Position numbers and translations under genes: made by a program. The notes under the pieces were generated by a model. It did not search any database. It was not told the origin of the DNA and saw only the letters and a program-made list of their open reading frames with translations. Positions 1 to 8,866 of a DNA stretch of 64,000 nt are shown here, in pieces (within the stretch, counting starts at the first letter, position 1; each line of letters starts with the position of its first letter). Source of the DNA: Variovorax ginsengisoli (GTDB lineage Bacteria > Pseudomonadota > Gammaproteobacteria > Burkholderiales > Burkholderiaceae_C); contig NZ_JAUJZH010000004.1 in assembly GCF_030486595.1 (NCBI RefSeq), forward strand, positions 124,001 to 188,000, in the 5' to 3' direction.

Positions 1-13
1 TCGCCCGTGGTCT

Positions 14-787
14 TCATCCGGCGTGTTCGGCCTGCGGTTTTCCGTCGGGCCGCTTGCCCGCGATGATCATCCCGAGCACCTCGTCCTCGGTGACGTCGGC
101 GGTGCGGTAGGTGCCGACCAGCCGGCCGTTCTTCATCACCGCGAGGCGGTCGCTGAGGCCGAACACGTCGGGCATGTCGTGGGTGATCAGGAAGATGCCC
201 ACGCCGTCGGCCTTGAGCTGCTTCACCAGCGCGCCGACCATCGCGGTCTCCTCGGGCCCGAGCGCCGCGCAGGGCTCGTCCATGATCAGGATGCGGGCGT
301 TGAAGTACAGCGCCCGCGAGATCGCCACCACCTGCCGCTGGCCGCCCGACAGGCGCCGCACCGGCACCCGGATATTGGTGAAGTTCTTGTTGAGGCGATG
401 GAATACCTTGCGCGCCTGGCCTTCCATGAAATGGTCGTCGAGCGTGCGCCAGGGCGTGAGCTTCTCGCGGCCGAGGAACAGGTTGGCGACCGAATCGAGG
501 TTGTCGGCCAGCGCCAGGGTCTGGTAGATGGTCTCGATGCCCTGGGCCTGGGCTTCGGAGGGCGTGCGGATGTTGACCTTTTCGCCGGCGATCAGCGTGT
601 CGCCGGAGTCGATCGGATAGGCGCCCGCGAGCATCTTCATCAAGGTCGACTTGCCGGCGCCGTTGTGGCCCAGCAGCGCGACCACTTCGCCGGGATAGAG
701 GTTGACGCTGACGCCGTCGACCGCCTTCACGCCGCCGAAGGCCTTGCGGATCTCGCGCAGTTCGACGAGGGGTGGGTTGGCGCTCAT
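14..787 (-). CDS. xylG: Sugar (xylose-type) ABC transporter ATP-binding protein, single domain
   Basis: This is the ATPase that powers sugar uptake with the XylH-like permease and XylF-like binding protein encoded just upstream. It has 257 residues. Walker A is GHNGAGKST at residues 40-48, the signature LSGGQRQ is at 146-152, and Walker B ILIMDEP follows at 166-172. E. coli XylG carries two fused nucleotide-binding domains (about 510 residues); here there is only one, as in FrcA-type systems, so it presumably works as a homodimer. Its ATG directly abuts the xylH stop codon, which suggests one transcript. The sugar is inferred only from the neighbouring binding protein. Confidence 0.88.
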   Translation of the reverse strand: MSANPPLVELREIRKAFGGVKAVDGVSVNLYPGEVVALLGHNGAGKSTLMKMLAGAYPIDSGDTLIAGEKVNIRTPSEAQAQGIETIYQTLALADNLDSVANLFLGREKLTPWRTLDDHFMEGQARKVFHRLNKNFTNIRVPVRRLSGGQRQVVAISRALYFNARILIMDEPCAALGPEETAMVGALVKQLKADGVGIFLITHDMPDVFGLSDRLAVMKNGRLVGTYRTADVTEDEVLGMIIAGKRPDGKPQAEHAG

Positions 788-1975
788 CTAGTTCTCTCCG
801 AACTTCTTGCGATACAGCACATCGAAGACCACCGCCACGATCAGCACCTGGCCGATGATCACCATCCGCTTGCCGATCGGCACGTCGAGCAGCAGCATGC
901 CGCTGTCGAGCGACTGCATGATCAGCGCCCCGAGCACCGAGCCGAAGATCGAGCCGCTGCCGCCGGCCAGCGCCGTGCCGCCGATCACGGCCGCCGCGAT
1001 CACGTAGAGCTCCATGCCGGTGCCGAGCGAATTGGTGCCGGCATTGAGCCGCGCGATCGAGACGATCGCGGCGATGGTCACCAGCACAGCCAGCAGCGCG
1101 AACAGCATCAGCGTCACCCGCTTGACCGGGATGCCGACCAGCGCCGCCGCGTCGGGGTTGCCGCCCATTGCGAACACATAGCGCCCGAAGCGGGTGCGGT
1201 GTACGATGAACGACAGGACCACCGACACCACCGCCCAGATCAGCACCGGGATCGGGATGCCCTGGGCCTCGGTCTTGGACGAGATCTGGTAGTTGTTCAT
1301 GGTGGCGGCGAAGGCGAACACCACCGCCGCGGGCACTGCGGCCAGCAGCAGGTCCAGCCACAGGGGCTCGACCGGCATCCCGTGGCGCTGCCGAGCGCTG
1401 CGCTTCTGCAGCATGCGCGCGAAGATCACGACCGCCACCAGCGCCGCCAGCGCCCACGACGCCGTGGTGCCGATGCCGCCGTCGTAGCCGCCGCCCAGGC
1501 GCTGGAAGAATTCGTCGTTGACCGGCTGCGTCTTCCCGTCGGCCACCAGGAAGGCGGCGCCCCGGAACGACATCAGCCCGCCCAGCGTGACCACGAACGA
1601 CGGCACGCCGAGCACCGCGGTCAGCCCGCCCTGGTAGAGCGACACCAGCAGCGCCACCGCCAGCCCGGCCAGGCTCGCCGCCGGCCAGGACCAGCCGGCC
1701 GAGTACTGCAGGTAGGCGACCAGCACGCCGACGAAGCCCATCACCGAACCCACCGACAGGTCGATGTGGCGGGCCACGATGATCAGCACCATCACGGTCG
1801 AGACGATGCCGACCACCGCGGTCTGCTGCGCGATGTTGTAGAGGTTCTCGGGCGACAGGAAGACGCCGCCCGACAGGACGTGGAAGACGATCGCCATCAC
1901 CACCAGCAGCACGCTCATGAGCAGCAGCCGGAGATCGACGCCGCTGCGGCGCCACAGGCCGGGGGACGCGCTCAT
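788..1975 (-). CDS. xylH: Sugar ABC transporter permease (XylH-like)
   Basis: This is the inner-membrane permease of the sugar importer, 395 residues. It has many hydrophobic segments and the sugar-permease motif ARHIDLSVGS near residue 68, which is typical of XylH/RbsC proteins. The length matches XylH (about 390). It lies 4 nt downstream of the xylF stop and abuts xylG, so the three genes form the order xylF-xylH-xylG. D-xylose is the likely substrate through the XylF partner, but related hexoses cannot be excluded. No xylose isomerase, xylulokinase or xylonate-pathway gene is present in the window. Confidence 0.88.
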   Translation of the reverse strand: MSASPGLWRRSGVDLRLLLMSVLLVVMAIVFHVLSGGVFLSPENLYNIAQQTAVVGIVSTVMVLIIVARHIDLSVGSVMGFVGVLVAYLQYSAGWSWPAASLAGLAVALLVSLYQGGLTAVLGVPSFVVTLGGLMSFRGAAFLVADGKTQPVNDEFFQRLGGGYDGGIGTTASWALAALVAVVIFARMLQKRSARQRHGMPVEPLWLDLLLAAVPAAVVFAFAATMNNYQISSKTEAQGIPIPVLIWAVVSVVLSFIVHRTRFGRYVFAMGGNPDAAALVGIPVKRVTLMLFALLAVLVTIAAIVSIARLNAGTNSLGTGMELYVIAAAVIGGTALAGGSGSIFGSVLGALIMQSLDSGMLLLDVPIGKRMVIIGQVLIVAVVFDVLYRKKFGEN

Positions 1976-1979
1976 CGCC

Positions 1980-3002
1980 TTACTTGCAGGCCGGCGGCGC
2001 CTTGTCGCCGCTGACGCCCTTGCAGAGTTCGTCCTTCTTGATCCAGCCGGCCTTGACCACCACGTCGAGGTTGTCGCGCGTGATCGGCACCGGCGTCAGG
2101 AAGCGCGACGAGATCGCCACCTTCTTCTCGCCGCCGCTCCAGTCGGCCGCCTTGTCGGCCGGCTTGCCGGCGGCCAGCGCCACGGCCGCCGAGGCGGCCT
2201 CGCGTCCCAGTTCGCGCGAATCCTTCCACACCGACACGGTCTGGGTGCCGAGCGCGATCCGGTTGAGCGCCGCGAAGTCGGCGTCCTGGCCCGACACCGG
2301 GATGCCGCGGATGCCCTTGGCCGTGAGCGCAGCCACCGCGCCGCCCGCGGTGCCGTCGTTCGAGGCCACCACCGCATCGACCTTGTTGCCGGCCTTGGTG
2401 AGGATCTGCTCCATGTTCTTCTGCGCCACCTCGGGCTTCCAGCCGTCGGTGAATTCGTCGCCGACGATCTTGATGTCGCCCTTCTTGACCGCATCGGCGA
2501 TCACTTCCTGCTGGCCGGCACGCAGGAAGTTGGCGTTCGGGTCGGTCGGCGAGCCCTTGATCATCACGTAGTTGCCCTTGGGCTGGAGCTTGTAGACCGC
2601 GCGCGCCTGCATCCGGCCGACCTCGGTGTTGTCGAAGGTGATGTAGAACACGCCGGGCGTCTCGATCAGCCGGTCGTAGGCCACCACCGGCACCTTCTGC
2701 TTAAGCGCCTTGTTCACCGCCGGCAGGATCGCGTCCTTGTCCATCGCGAGCACGATCAGCGCCTTGGCACCCTTCGACATCAGGCCCTCGATGTCGCCCA
2801 GCTGCTTCTCGGGCGAGCCGCCCGCGTCGGCGCTGATGTACTTGGCGCCGAGCTTCTCGAGCTGGGCCTTGATCGCGGCCTCGTCGGTCTTCCAGCGCTC
2901 TTCCTGGAAATTGGACCAGCTCACGCCGACCACGGTCTGGGCGCAAGCGCCGAGCGCGGTCAGTCCGAGGGCCAGGGCGGTCAGTGTCGGGGCGAACTTC
3001 AT
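1980..3002 (-). CDS. xylF: D-xylose ABC transporter periplasmic binding protein
   Basis: This periplasmic receptor delivers sugar to XylH/XylG. It has 340 residues, the XylF family length. It starts with a hydrophobic signal segment; cleavage could be at A-C-A/Q near residue 20, or LGAC there could act as a lipobox. The mature part carries XylF-like blocks: [19 protein letters not shown] and VPVVAYDRL, and aromatic and acidic residues of the sugar site are visible. A GGAG ribosome-binding site lies 7 nt before the ATG. It is the first gene of the minus-strand operon and is divergent from the E1 alpha gene. Confidence 0.9.
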   Translation of the reverse strand: MKFAPTLTALALGLTALGACAQTVVGVSWSNFQEERWKTDEAAIKAQLEKLGAKYISADAGGSPEKQLGDIEGLMSKGAKALIVLAMDKDAILPAVNKALKQKVPVVAYDRLIETPGVFYITFDNTEVGRMQARAVYKLQPKGNYVMIKGSPTDPNANFLRAGQQEVIADAVKKGDIKIVGDEFTDGWKPEVAQKNMEQILTKAGNKVDAVVASNDGTAGGAVAALTAKGIRGIPVSGQDADFAALNRIALGTQTVSVWKDSRELGREAASAAVALAAGKPADKAADWSGGEKKVAISSRFLTPVPITRDNLDVVVKAGWIKKDELCKGVSGDKAPPACK

Positions 3003-3023
3003 GGTCGGTCTCCAGGTTTGATT

Positions 3024-3042
3024 TAGTTTGAGCGACGAACTA
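3024..3042. promoter_or_regulatory. Candidate xylose-operon operator (TAGTTnG-N5-CnAACTA)
   Basis: A 19-bp imperfect palindrome, TAGTTTGAGCGACGAACTA, lies 22-40 bases before the xylF start. It recalls the TTAGTTTG...AACTA form of ROK-family XylR operators. The position, next to the xylF leader in the xylF/E1-alpha divergent region (3003-3162), suits a repressor site. No ROK regulator gene is in the window, so the assignment is inferred. Confidence 0.35.
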
Positions 3043-3162
3043 TGTCAGCAGGCCTACGTGTCGGCATTGGGATATTCCCTGCGGGTAAATGCGCTGCGCC
3101 TGATTAGTCACGATCGATACGATTTCGCGGACAACGCAAGCTGTGCATAAGCCGGAGACAAG

Positions 3163-4182
3163 ATGGACCCTGAGATTTCAGCCCCGGAGCGCTTGGCGCT
3201 CTACCGCACGATGGTGCGCATCCGCACCTTCGAGAACGCCGCCGAGGCCGCCAGCCAGGGCGGCGTCAGCGCCTACGGCCAGGAGGCGGCGGGCGGCGCC
3301 AAGGTGCGCGGCCCGCTGCACCTGTCGACCGGCCAGGAGGCGGTGCCGGCCGGCGTCTGCGCCCACCTGAGCCGCGCCGACTACCTGACATCGACCCATC
3401 GCGGCCACGGCCACACGCTGGCCAAGGGCGCCGACCTGGGCCGCATGATGGCCGAGCTCTTCGGCAAGGCGAGCGGCTTCAACGGCGGCAAGGGCGGCTC
3501 GATGCACATCGCCGACTTCTCGGTCGGCATGCTCGGCGCCAACGGCGTGGTGGCGGCCGGACTGCCGATCGCGGTCGGCGCGGCCCATGCGCAGAAACTC
3601 CAGAAGAAGGACGCCATCACGGTCTGCTTCTTCGGCGACGGCGCGATCAACCGCGGCCCCTTCCTCGAGTCGCTGAACTGGGCCCGGGTCTACCAGCTGC
3701 CGGTGCTGTTCGTCTGCGAGGACAACCGCTGGAGCGCCACCACCGCCAGCGGGCCGATGACCGCGGGCGACGGCGCCTCGGCCCGCGCCGAGTCCATGGA
3801 CATCGCCGCCACCCAGGTCGACGGCAACGAGGTGTTCGAGGTCCACGCGGCGGCCCGCCGCCTGGTCGCCGAGGTGCGCGCCGGCCGCGGACCGCGCCTG
3901 CTGCACGCCCTGACCTACCGGGTCAAGGGCCATGTCTCGGTCGATCCGGCCGCCTACCGCGACCCGGCCGAACTGGCCGCGGCGCTGGAGACCGACCCGA
4001 TCGCACGGGCACGCGCCCGGCTGGCCGCCAGCGGCATCGATGCCGCGGCGCTGGCCGCGATCGAGAACGAAGCCCATGCCGAGGTCGAGGCCGCGCTCGC
4101 CGCCGCCGACGCCGCACCGTGGCCCGAGGCCGGCGCGGCTTTCACCGACGTGCAGACCACCGGAGCCGGCCAATGGACATGA
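3163..4182 (+). CDS. Thiamine-diphosphate dehydrogenase E1 component, alpha subunit (acetoin/pyruvate type)
   Basis: This is the alpha subunit of an E1 decarboxylase that transfers an acyl group from a 2-oxoacid or acetoin to a lipoyl domain. It has 339 residues, the usual length for AcoA/PdhA. The thiamine diphosphate/Mg motif starts as GDGAINRG and ends at the NRW segment about 28 residues later. Phosphate-binding histidines lie in THRGHGH, and GGKGGSMH is the family block before it. A GGAG site is 5 nt before the ATG. The beta gene overlaps its 3' end by 10 bases. No E2 or E3 gene is nearby, so the lipoyl partner must be encoded elsewhere. The substrate is unresolved; acetoin is the best guess from similarity. 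Confidence 0.85.
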   Translation: MDPEISAPERLALYRTMVRIRTFENAAEAASQGGVSAYGQEAAGGAKVRGPLHLSTGQEAVPAGVCAHLSRADYLTSTHRGHGHTLAKGADLGRMMAELFGKASGFNGGKGGSMHIADFSVGMLGANGVVAAGLPIAVGAAHAQKLQKKDAITVCFFGDGAINRGPFLESLNWARVYQLPVLFVCEDNRWSATTASGPMTAGDGASARAESMDIAATQVDGNEVFEVHAAARRLVAEVRAGRGPRLLHALTYRVKGHVSVDPAAYRDPAELAAALETDPIARARARLAASGIDAAALAAIENEAHAEVEAALAAADAAPWPEAGAAFTDVQTTGAGQWT

Positions 4183-5159
4183 CCCACGAACCGGCCGCCG
4201 CCGTGCTTCAGCTCGGCTATGCCGAAGCCGCCGTGCTGGCGGTCCAGCGCCAAATGGAAGCCGACCCGCGCGTGGTGGTGCTCGGCGAGGACGTCGGCCG
4301 CGGCGGCATCTTCGGCCAGTACAAGGGCCTGCAGCAGCGCTTCGGCGCCGAGCGCGTGATCGACACGCCGATCTCCGAGGCCGCGATCATGGGCGCCGGT
4401 GTCGGCATGGCGCTGGCCGGGCTGCGCCCGGTGGTCGAGATGCGGGTGGTCGACTTCGCGCTCTGCGGCATGGACGAGCTGGTCAACCAGGCGGCCAAGA
4501 ACCGCTTCATGTTCGGCGGCCAAGGCCGCGTGCCGCTGGTCGCGCGCATGCCCGGCGGCATCTGGGACGCGTCGGCGGCGCAGCATTCCCAATCGCTCGA
4601 GGCCTGGTTCGCGCACCTGCCCGGCGTGGTGGTGGTCTGCCCGTCGACGCCGCAGGACAACTATTCGCTGCTGCGCGCGGCGCTGCAATGCGGCGATCCG
4701 GTGGTCTACATCGAGCACAAGACGCTCTGGGGCGCACGCGGGCCGGTCGACGAAAGCCTGCCCGTGGCGCTCGGCAAGGCCGCCCGGCGGCGCCGCGGAG
4801 AAGCGCTGACGCTGGTCAGCTGGGGGCGGCAGATGCAGGTCTGCGAAGCCGCCTGCGACGCGCTGGCGGCCGAAGGCATCGAGGTCGACCTGATCGACCT
4901 GCGCACGCTGTGGCCCTGGGACCGCGAGGCCGTGCTCGAATCCTGCGGCCGCACCGGACGCCTGCTGGTGGTCCACGAGGCGGTGCAGGCGGCGGGCTTC
5001 GGCGCCGAGATCGCCGCCAGCGCGGCCGAGGCGACCGGCTGCCGCGTCGCCCGCCGCGGCGCCCCGCGCATTCCGGTCGGCTACGCGCCGGTGCTGGAGG
5101 CGCAATCGCGCGTCGGCGTCGAACAGATCGTGGGCGCCGCACGGGCGTTGCATGGATGA
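4173..5159 (+). CDS. Thiamine-diphosphate dehydrogenase E1 component, beta subunit
   Basis: This is the partner of the preceding alpha subunit; alpha2beta2 E1 enzymes use the beta chain to complete the cofactor site. It has 328 residues from the ATG at 4173. That start was chosen because GGAG lies 7 nt upstream; a second ATG at 4179 forms an ATGA overlap with the alpha stop. Family blocks are visible: LGEDVGRGGIFGQYKGL, DTPISEAAIMGAGVGMAL, and the C-terminal transketolase domain with LIDLRTLWPWD. The stop overlaps the ATG of the MarR gene (ATGA), so all three genes are probably translationally coupled. Confidence 0.87.
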   Translation: MDMTHEPAAAVLQLGYAEAAVLAVQRQMEADPRVVVLGEDVGRGGIFGQYKGLQQRFGAERVIDTPISEAAIMGAGVGMALAGLRPVVEMRVVDFALCGMDELVNQAAKNRFMFGGQGRVPLVARMPGGIWDASAAQHSQSLEAWFAHLPGVVVVCPSTPQDNYSLLRAALQCGDPVVYIEHKTLWGARGPVDESLPVALGKAARRRRGEALTLVSWGRQMQVCEAACDALAAEGIEVDLIDLRTLWPWDREAVLESCGRTGRLLVVHEAVQAAGFGAEIAASAAEATGCRVARRGAPRIPVGYAPVLEAQSRVGVEQIVGAARALHG

Positions 5160-5623
5160 GCACCGAACCGGCATCGGCGATCGAGGACATGGTCTTCCTC
5201 AAGCTGGTGCGGGTCGTGAACCTGACGGCGCGGCCCTTCCGACAGCGGGTCGGGCGCGAGCACCAGCTCACGCTCAACGAGTGGCGCACGATGGCGCTGC
5301 TCGGCAGCCGCCCCGGCCTCACTGCGACGCAGCTCGCCGACCTCACCGGGCTCGACAAGATGGCGGTGAGCCGGGCCCTCGCGGGCCTGCAGCGCGCCCG
5401 GCGCCTGCACCGCCATGAAGACCCGACCGACCAGCGGCGCAGCCGGCTCTACCTGAGCAGCGCGGGCAAGGCGGTCCACGCGGCGGTCGTGGTGCGGGCG
5501 CGCCAGCGCGAGGCCGAACTGTTCGCGGGCGTCTCGGCCGAGGAACTGCAGCAGCTCAACGGCACGCTCGACAAGCTGATCGCATCGGTGGCCAGCAATG
5601 CCGGGCCGCCCGCTTCAGGCTGA
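5156..5623 (+). CDS. MarR-family transcriptional regulator
   Basis: A 155-residue winged-helix regulator of MarR size. The DNA-binding part is around residues 40-105: TATQLADLTGLDKMAVSRAL is the recognition region and the wing includes DQRRSRLYLSSAGK. Its ATG overlaps the stop of the E1 beta gene by 4 bases, so it is the last gene of the E1 alpha-beta operon and most likely controls it. It has no cysteine-based sensor motif, so the ligand is unknown; a small carboxylic or aromatic acid is usual for the family. I found no clear MarR palindrome before the operon. Confidence 0.82.
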   Translation: MSTEPASAIEDMVFLKLVRVVNLTARPFRQRVGREHQLTLNEWRTMALLGSRPGLTATQLADLTGLDKMAVSRALAGLQRARRLHRHEDPTDQRRSRLYLSSAGKAVHAAVVVRARQREAELFAGVSAEELQQLNGTLDKLIASVASNAGPPASG

Positions 5624-5672
5624 GAAGCCGCCACTGGCGAGGCTGGCGAGATGGGACGCCCGGCCGCGCGCC

Positions 5673-6434
5673 CTACAGCTGCACGCCCCGCGTCAGCGCG
5701 CCATCGACCACCAGGTTGGTGCCGGTCACGAAGCTGGCGGCCGGGCTGGCGAGGAAGGCCACCGCATTGGCCATCTCCTGCGGCGTGCCCATGCGGCCGG
5801 TCGGGTTGAGCGCGAGCGCCTGGGCATAGAGCGCGGGATTGCCGTGCTCGATCTGCTCCCACACGCCGCCGCTGAAGTAGGTGTTGCCGGGCGACACCGT
5901 GTTGGCACGGATGCACTTGCCCGCGAGCTGGTACGCCAGGCCCTGCGTGTAGTGGACGATGGCGGCCTTGAAGGCGCCGTAGGGCCCGGCCGCGAAGTCG
6001 ATCTCGCGGCCCGACACGCTCGAGATCGTGACGATGGCCGCATGCGGGCTGCGTTCCAGCCGCGGCATGGCGGCATCGACCAGCCGCACCGTGCCCATCA
6101 TGTCGACCTCGAAGCCGCGCTGCCAGCCCGCCTCGTCGCTGGCGATGGCGAGCGCGCTCACGTTGGCCACCACGATGTCGATGCCGCCCAGCGCGTCGCC
6201 GGCGTCTGCCACCCAGGCCTTGAGCGCCGGGCCGTCGCCCACGTCGACCGCGCGCCCGAACACCTTGACGCCGCCGGCCGACAGTTCGCCGACCGCCTGC
6301 GCCACCTCGTCGGCGTGGCGGGCGCAGATCGCCACGTGCGCGCCCTCCGCCGCCAGCGTCCGCGCGATCGCGCGGCCGATTCCCTTGGTGCCGCCCGTGA
6401 CCAGCGCGTTGAGTCCCTTGAGTCCGAGGTCCAT
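5673..6434 (-). CDS. SDR-family oxidoreductase
   Basis: A 253-residue NAD(P)-dependent short-chain dehydrogenase. The cofactor motif TGGTKGIG begins near residue 14, and the catalytic Ser (ISSVSG) is followed by Y-G-A-F-K as the YxxxK pair. The NNAG motif is altered to VANVS. The substrate cannot be read from sequence. It is the last gene of the minus-strand amide block, directly downstream of a broken acetamidase gene, so it may process the alcohol or keto product of that pathway (inference). It converges with the MarR gene; 49 bases separate them. Confidence 0.8.
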   Translation of the reverse strand: MDLGLKGLNALVTGGTKGIGRAIARTLAAEGAHVAICARHADEVAQAVGELSAGGVKVFGRAVDVGDGPALKAWVADAGDALGGIDIVVANVSALAIASDEAGWQRGFEVDMMGTVRLVDAAMPRLERSPHAAIVTISSVSGREIDFAAGPYGAFKAAIVHYTQGLAYQLAGKCIRANTVSPGNTYFSGGVWEQIEHGNPALYAQALALNPTGRMGTPQEMANAVAFLASPAASFVTGTNLVVDGALTRGVQL

Positions 6435-6453
6435 GGAGGGGTCCTTTCGGGCT

Positions 6454-6742
6454 TCAGCCCGGCAAGAGGTAGGTTTTCGAGATGCCGGCGCCGACCGTGT
6501 ACTTGGGGTCGACGAAGTGCGCGCGAGGGCAGGTCCTGCTCGGTCCTGATCGCGCCGTCGAAGGCATCGCGCGTCTCGACCACCACGCGGTCGCCGGGGC
6601 GCACCTGCAGCACCGGATCCGAGTAGGGACCGATGGTGTAGTGGTACCTGCCCTGCTTCGCCTCGGTGAGCAGGTGCGTGTCGGGCGTGCGGCCCTGCAC
6701 CACGCCGCGCGTGCGCATGATCGAGCTGTCGAGCCAGTCCAT
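6454..6742 (-). pseudogene. Acetamidase/formamidase remnant (N-terminus plus frame-shifted tail)
   Basis: From the ATG at 6742 the minus strand encodes about 70 residues with the start of the acetamidase/formamidase (FmdA/AmdA) family: WLDSSIMRTRGVV, then RTPDTHLL, YTIGPYSDPVLQVRPGDRVV and DAFDGAIRTEQDLPS. An intact enzyme is 300-400 residues. Here the reading frame shifts near 6520. The next coherent stretch in another frame (HFVDPKYTVGAGISKTYLL) reaches a stop at 6454, after only about 22 codons. Most of the enzyme has therefore been deleted. The remnant sits 14 bases after a functional-looking amidase gene. I do not firmly recognise the tail as the C-terminus of the same gene. Confidence 0.7.
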
Positions 6743-6756
6743 GAAGCCGCCCCGCC

Positions 6757-8151
6757 CTACAGCGCCGGATGCCGCTGGTGCCAGTCGGTCGCCTGCTGGA
6801 AGGCCCAGCCGGCGCGCACCAGCAGTTCCTCCTCGAAGTGGCGCGAGACGAACTGGAACGCCACCGGCGTGCCCGCCTCGGTGAAGCCGCCGGGCAGCGT
6901 GAGGGTGGGGCTGCCGCTCATGTCCAGCGGGCAGGTGCAGCGCAGCATCGCCGACATCAGCTCGGCGTCCTCGCCGAAGCTCAGCATGCGCTCGAGCGTC
7001 GGCGACGCCACGCCCTGCGCGGGCATCAGCAGCAGGTCGATGCCCTCGAACATCTCTCGCACCCTGCCGCTGAAGGCCTGGCGGCGCAAGACGATCTTCT
7101 GATAGTCCATGCCGCTCTGCGCGCGGCCCAGGTCCAGCACGCCGGCAAGCGCCGGGCCGTACATTTCCTTGCGCGCCGGATAGGTCGCCTCGTGCACCAC
7201 GGCCGCCTCGACGCCGCAGAGCGGGAACCAGTCGGCGATGACCTGCGTCGGGTCGGGGAAGCTCACCTCACGCACCTCGGCGCCGAGCTCGCGCACCGCC
7301 GCCAGCGCGCCGGCCATCGCGGTGGCGGTGGCGGCGTCGACGCCCTCGTTCCAGCGCGGGTCGAGGCCCACGCGCAGGCCGCGCAGGCCGCGCTGCATGC
7401 CCGCGAGGTAGTTGGGCACCGGAGCGAGGCTGGCGGTCGGGTCTTTCGGATCGGCACCGGCGATAGCGCCGAGCATCGCACCCGCATCGGCCGCGCTGCG
7501 CGTCATCGGACCGATGTGGTCGAGCGTCGCGGCCAGTTCGAAGGCGCCGTAGCGGCTGACGCGGCCCCAGGTCGGCTTGAGGCCGGTGAGGCCGTTGGCT
7601 GCGGACGGGAAGCGGATCGATCCGCCGGTGTCGGTGCCCAGCGACCCGTAGCAGAGGCCCGCCGCAGTCGCGACGCCCGATCCGCTCGACGAGGCGCCCG
7701 ACCAGTGGGCCGCGTTCCACGGGTTGACCGGCGGCGTAACCGTCGGGTGGTGGTCGGCGTAGGCGCTCTCGGTGAGCTGAAGCTTGCCGAGGATCACGGC
7801 GCCCGCCTCGCGCAGCTTGCGCACCGCCGTGCCGTCCTCGGTGGGCACGAAGTCGCGGTAGAGCGCCATGCCGGCGGCGGTGGCCACACCCTCGGTCCAG
7901 CACAGGTCCTTCACCGCCACCGGCACGCCGTGCAGCGGCCCGCGGACCCGGCCCTTCGCGATCTCGGCCTCGGCCTGGCGCGCATCGGCCAGCGCCTGCT
8001 CGGCCATCACGATCACATAGCTCTTCAGCGCCCCGTCGACCTTCTCGATGCGGTCGAGCTGCGCTTGCGTGACCTCGACCGGCGAGAGCTCCTTGCGCCG
8101 GATGCGCTGGCCGATGTCCACCAGCTCGAGGTAATGCAGTTCGTTGCTCAT
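6757..8151 (-). CDS. Amidase-signature enzyme
   Basis: A 464-residue amidase of the GatA/AtzF superfamily that hydrolyses an amide or carbamoyl bond in the cytoplasm. The Ser-cisSer-Lys triad can be read directly: Lys81 in VAVKD, the cis-serine near 154 in SGASSSGSG, and nucleophile Ser178 in GTDTGGSIR. The ATG overlaps the stop of the ABC ATPase gene (ATGA), so transport and hydrolysis are coupled. It is shorter than and clearly different from the other amidase at 12892-14409. No GatB or GatC is present, so a role in tRNA amidation is unlikely. The substrate is unknown; a small amide brought in by the adjacent transporter is inferred. Confidence 0.85.
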   Translation of the reverse strand: MSNELHYLELVDIGQRIRRKELSPVEVTQAQLDRIEKVDGALKSYVIVMAEQALADARQAEAEIAKGRVRGPLHGVPVAVKDLCWTEGVATAAGMALYRDFVPTEDGTAVRKLREAGAVILGKLQLTESAYADHHPTVTPPVNPWNAAHWSGASSSGSGVATAAGLCYGSLGTDTGGSIRFPSAANGLTGLKPTWGRVSRYGAFELAATLDHIGPMTRSAADAGAMLGAIAGADPKDPTASLAPVPNYLAGMQRGLRGLRVGLDPRWNEGVDAATATAMAGALAAVRELGAEVREVSFPDPTQVIADWFPLCGVEAAVVHEATYPARKEMYGPALAGVLDLGRAQSGMDYQKIVLRRQAFSGRVREMFEGIDLLLMPAQGVASPTLERMLSFGEDAELMSAMLRCTCPLDMSGSPTLTLPGGFTEAGTPVAFQFVSRHFEEELLVRAGWAFQQATDWHQRHPAL

Positions 8152-8852
8152 CCATGGACTCCTGTGTATTGACTCATGATTTCGAAATCGCCGAGGTGCT
8201 CGCGCGGGATCTCGTCGCCAATCTGGCCGCGCTTGATCACCAGCACGCGCTGCGACACCGCCGCGATGAATTCGAGGTTCTGCTCGACCAGCACGATCGT
8301 GAGCTTCATGCGGTCGCGCAGCGCCGCCAGCGTCTCGGCGATCTCCTCGATGATCGAAGGCTGGATGCCTTCGGTGGGCTCGTCGAGCAGCAGCAGCGTC
8401 GGCTTGCCCGCCAGCGCCCGGGCCAGCGCCAGCAACTGCTGCTCGCCGCCCGAGAGCGAGCCGCCGGGCCGCTCGAGAAGGGGCTTGAGGCGCGGAAAGT
8501 CCTCCAGCAGGGCCTCGATGGTGGCCATGCTGCGCTCGCCGGTCTTCACCAGGCCCATGCGCAGGTTGTCCATCGCGCTGAGTGTCGGGAAGATCTCGCG
8601 CCCCTGCGGCACGTAGGCCATGCCCAGGCGCGCCCGCGCATGCGGCGCATCGCGCGTGATGTCGGCGCCGCCGAAGCGCACCGTGCCGGCGGTGGTGCGC
8701 AGCGCGCCGATCAGCGTGCGCAGCAGCGTGGTCTTGCCCATCCCGTTGTGGCCCAGGATGCCGACCGACTCGCCCTGGGCGATCGCGAGCGAGACCCCGT
8801 GCAGCACCGGGATGGCCCCGTAGCCAGCGTGCAGGCCGGTGACTTCGAGCAT
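8148..8852 (-). CDS. Urea/amide- or branched-chain-type ABC transporter ATPase (LivF/UrtE-like)
   Basis: One of the two ATPases of a HAAT-family importer, 234 residues from the ATG at 8852. Walker A is GHNGMGKTT, the signature is LSGGEQQ, and Walker B is LLLLDEP. The C-terminal segment VEQNLEF is characteristic of LivF/UrtE proteins. The order binding protein - permease - permease - ATPase - ATPase matches urt and liv operons. The neighbouring amidases and the Urt-like sister ATPase point to urea or short amides rather than leucine (inference). Its stop overlaps the amidase start by 4 bases; 14 bases separate it from the preceding ATPase gene. Confidence 0.86.
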   Translation of the reverse strand: MLEVTGLHAGYGAIPVLHGVSLAIAQGESVGILGHNGMGKTTLLRTLIGALRTTAGTVRFGGADITRDAPHARARLGMAYVPQGREIFPTLSAMDNLRMGLVKTGERSMATIEALLEDFPRLKPLLERPGGSLSGGEQQLLALARALAGKPTLLLLDEPTEGIQPSIIEEIAETLAALRDRMKLTIVLVEQNLEFIAAVSQRVLVIKRGQIGDEIPREHLGDFEIMSQYTGVHG

Positions 8853-8866
8853 GCGTGCCTCCGGGT

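Noticed and set aside
23..2014. Long open frames on the plus strand opposite xylG and xylH, and many similar frames opposite other genes
   Set aside because: They are His/Arg/Gly-rich antisense shadows caused by high GC at third codon positions and show no family similarity.
3932..5155. Plus-strand frame continuing upstream from the MarR gene through the E1 genes
   Set aside because: The residues before 5156 are low-complexity Arg/Ala/Pro shadow sequence; the MarR fold begins at the ATG at 5156.
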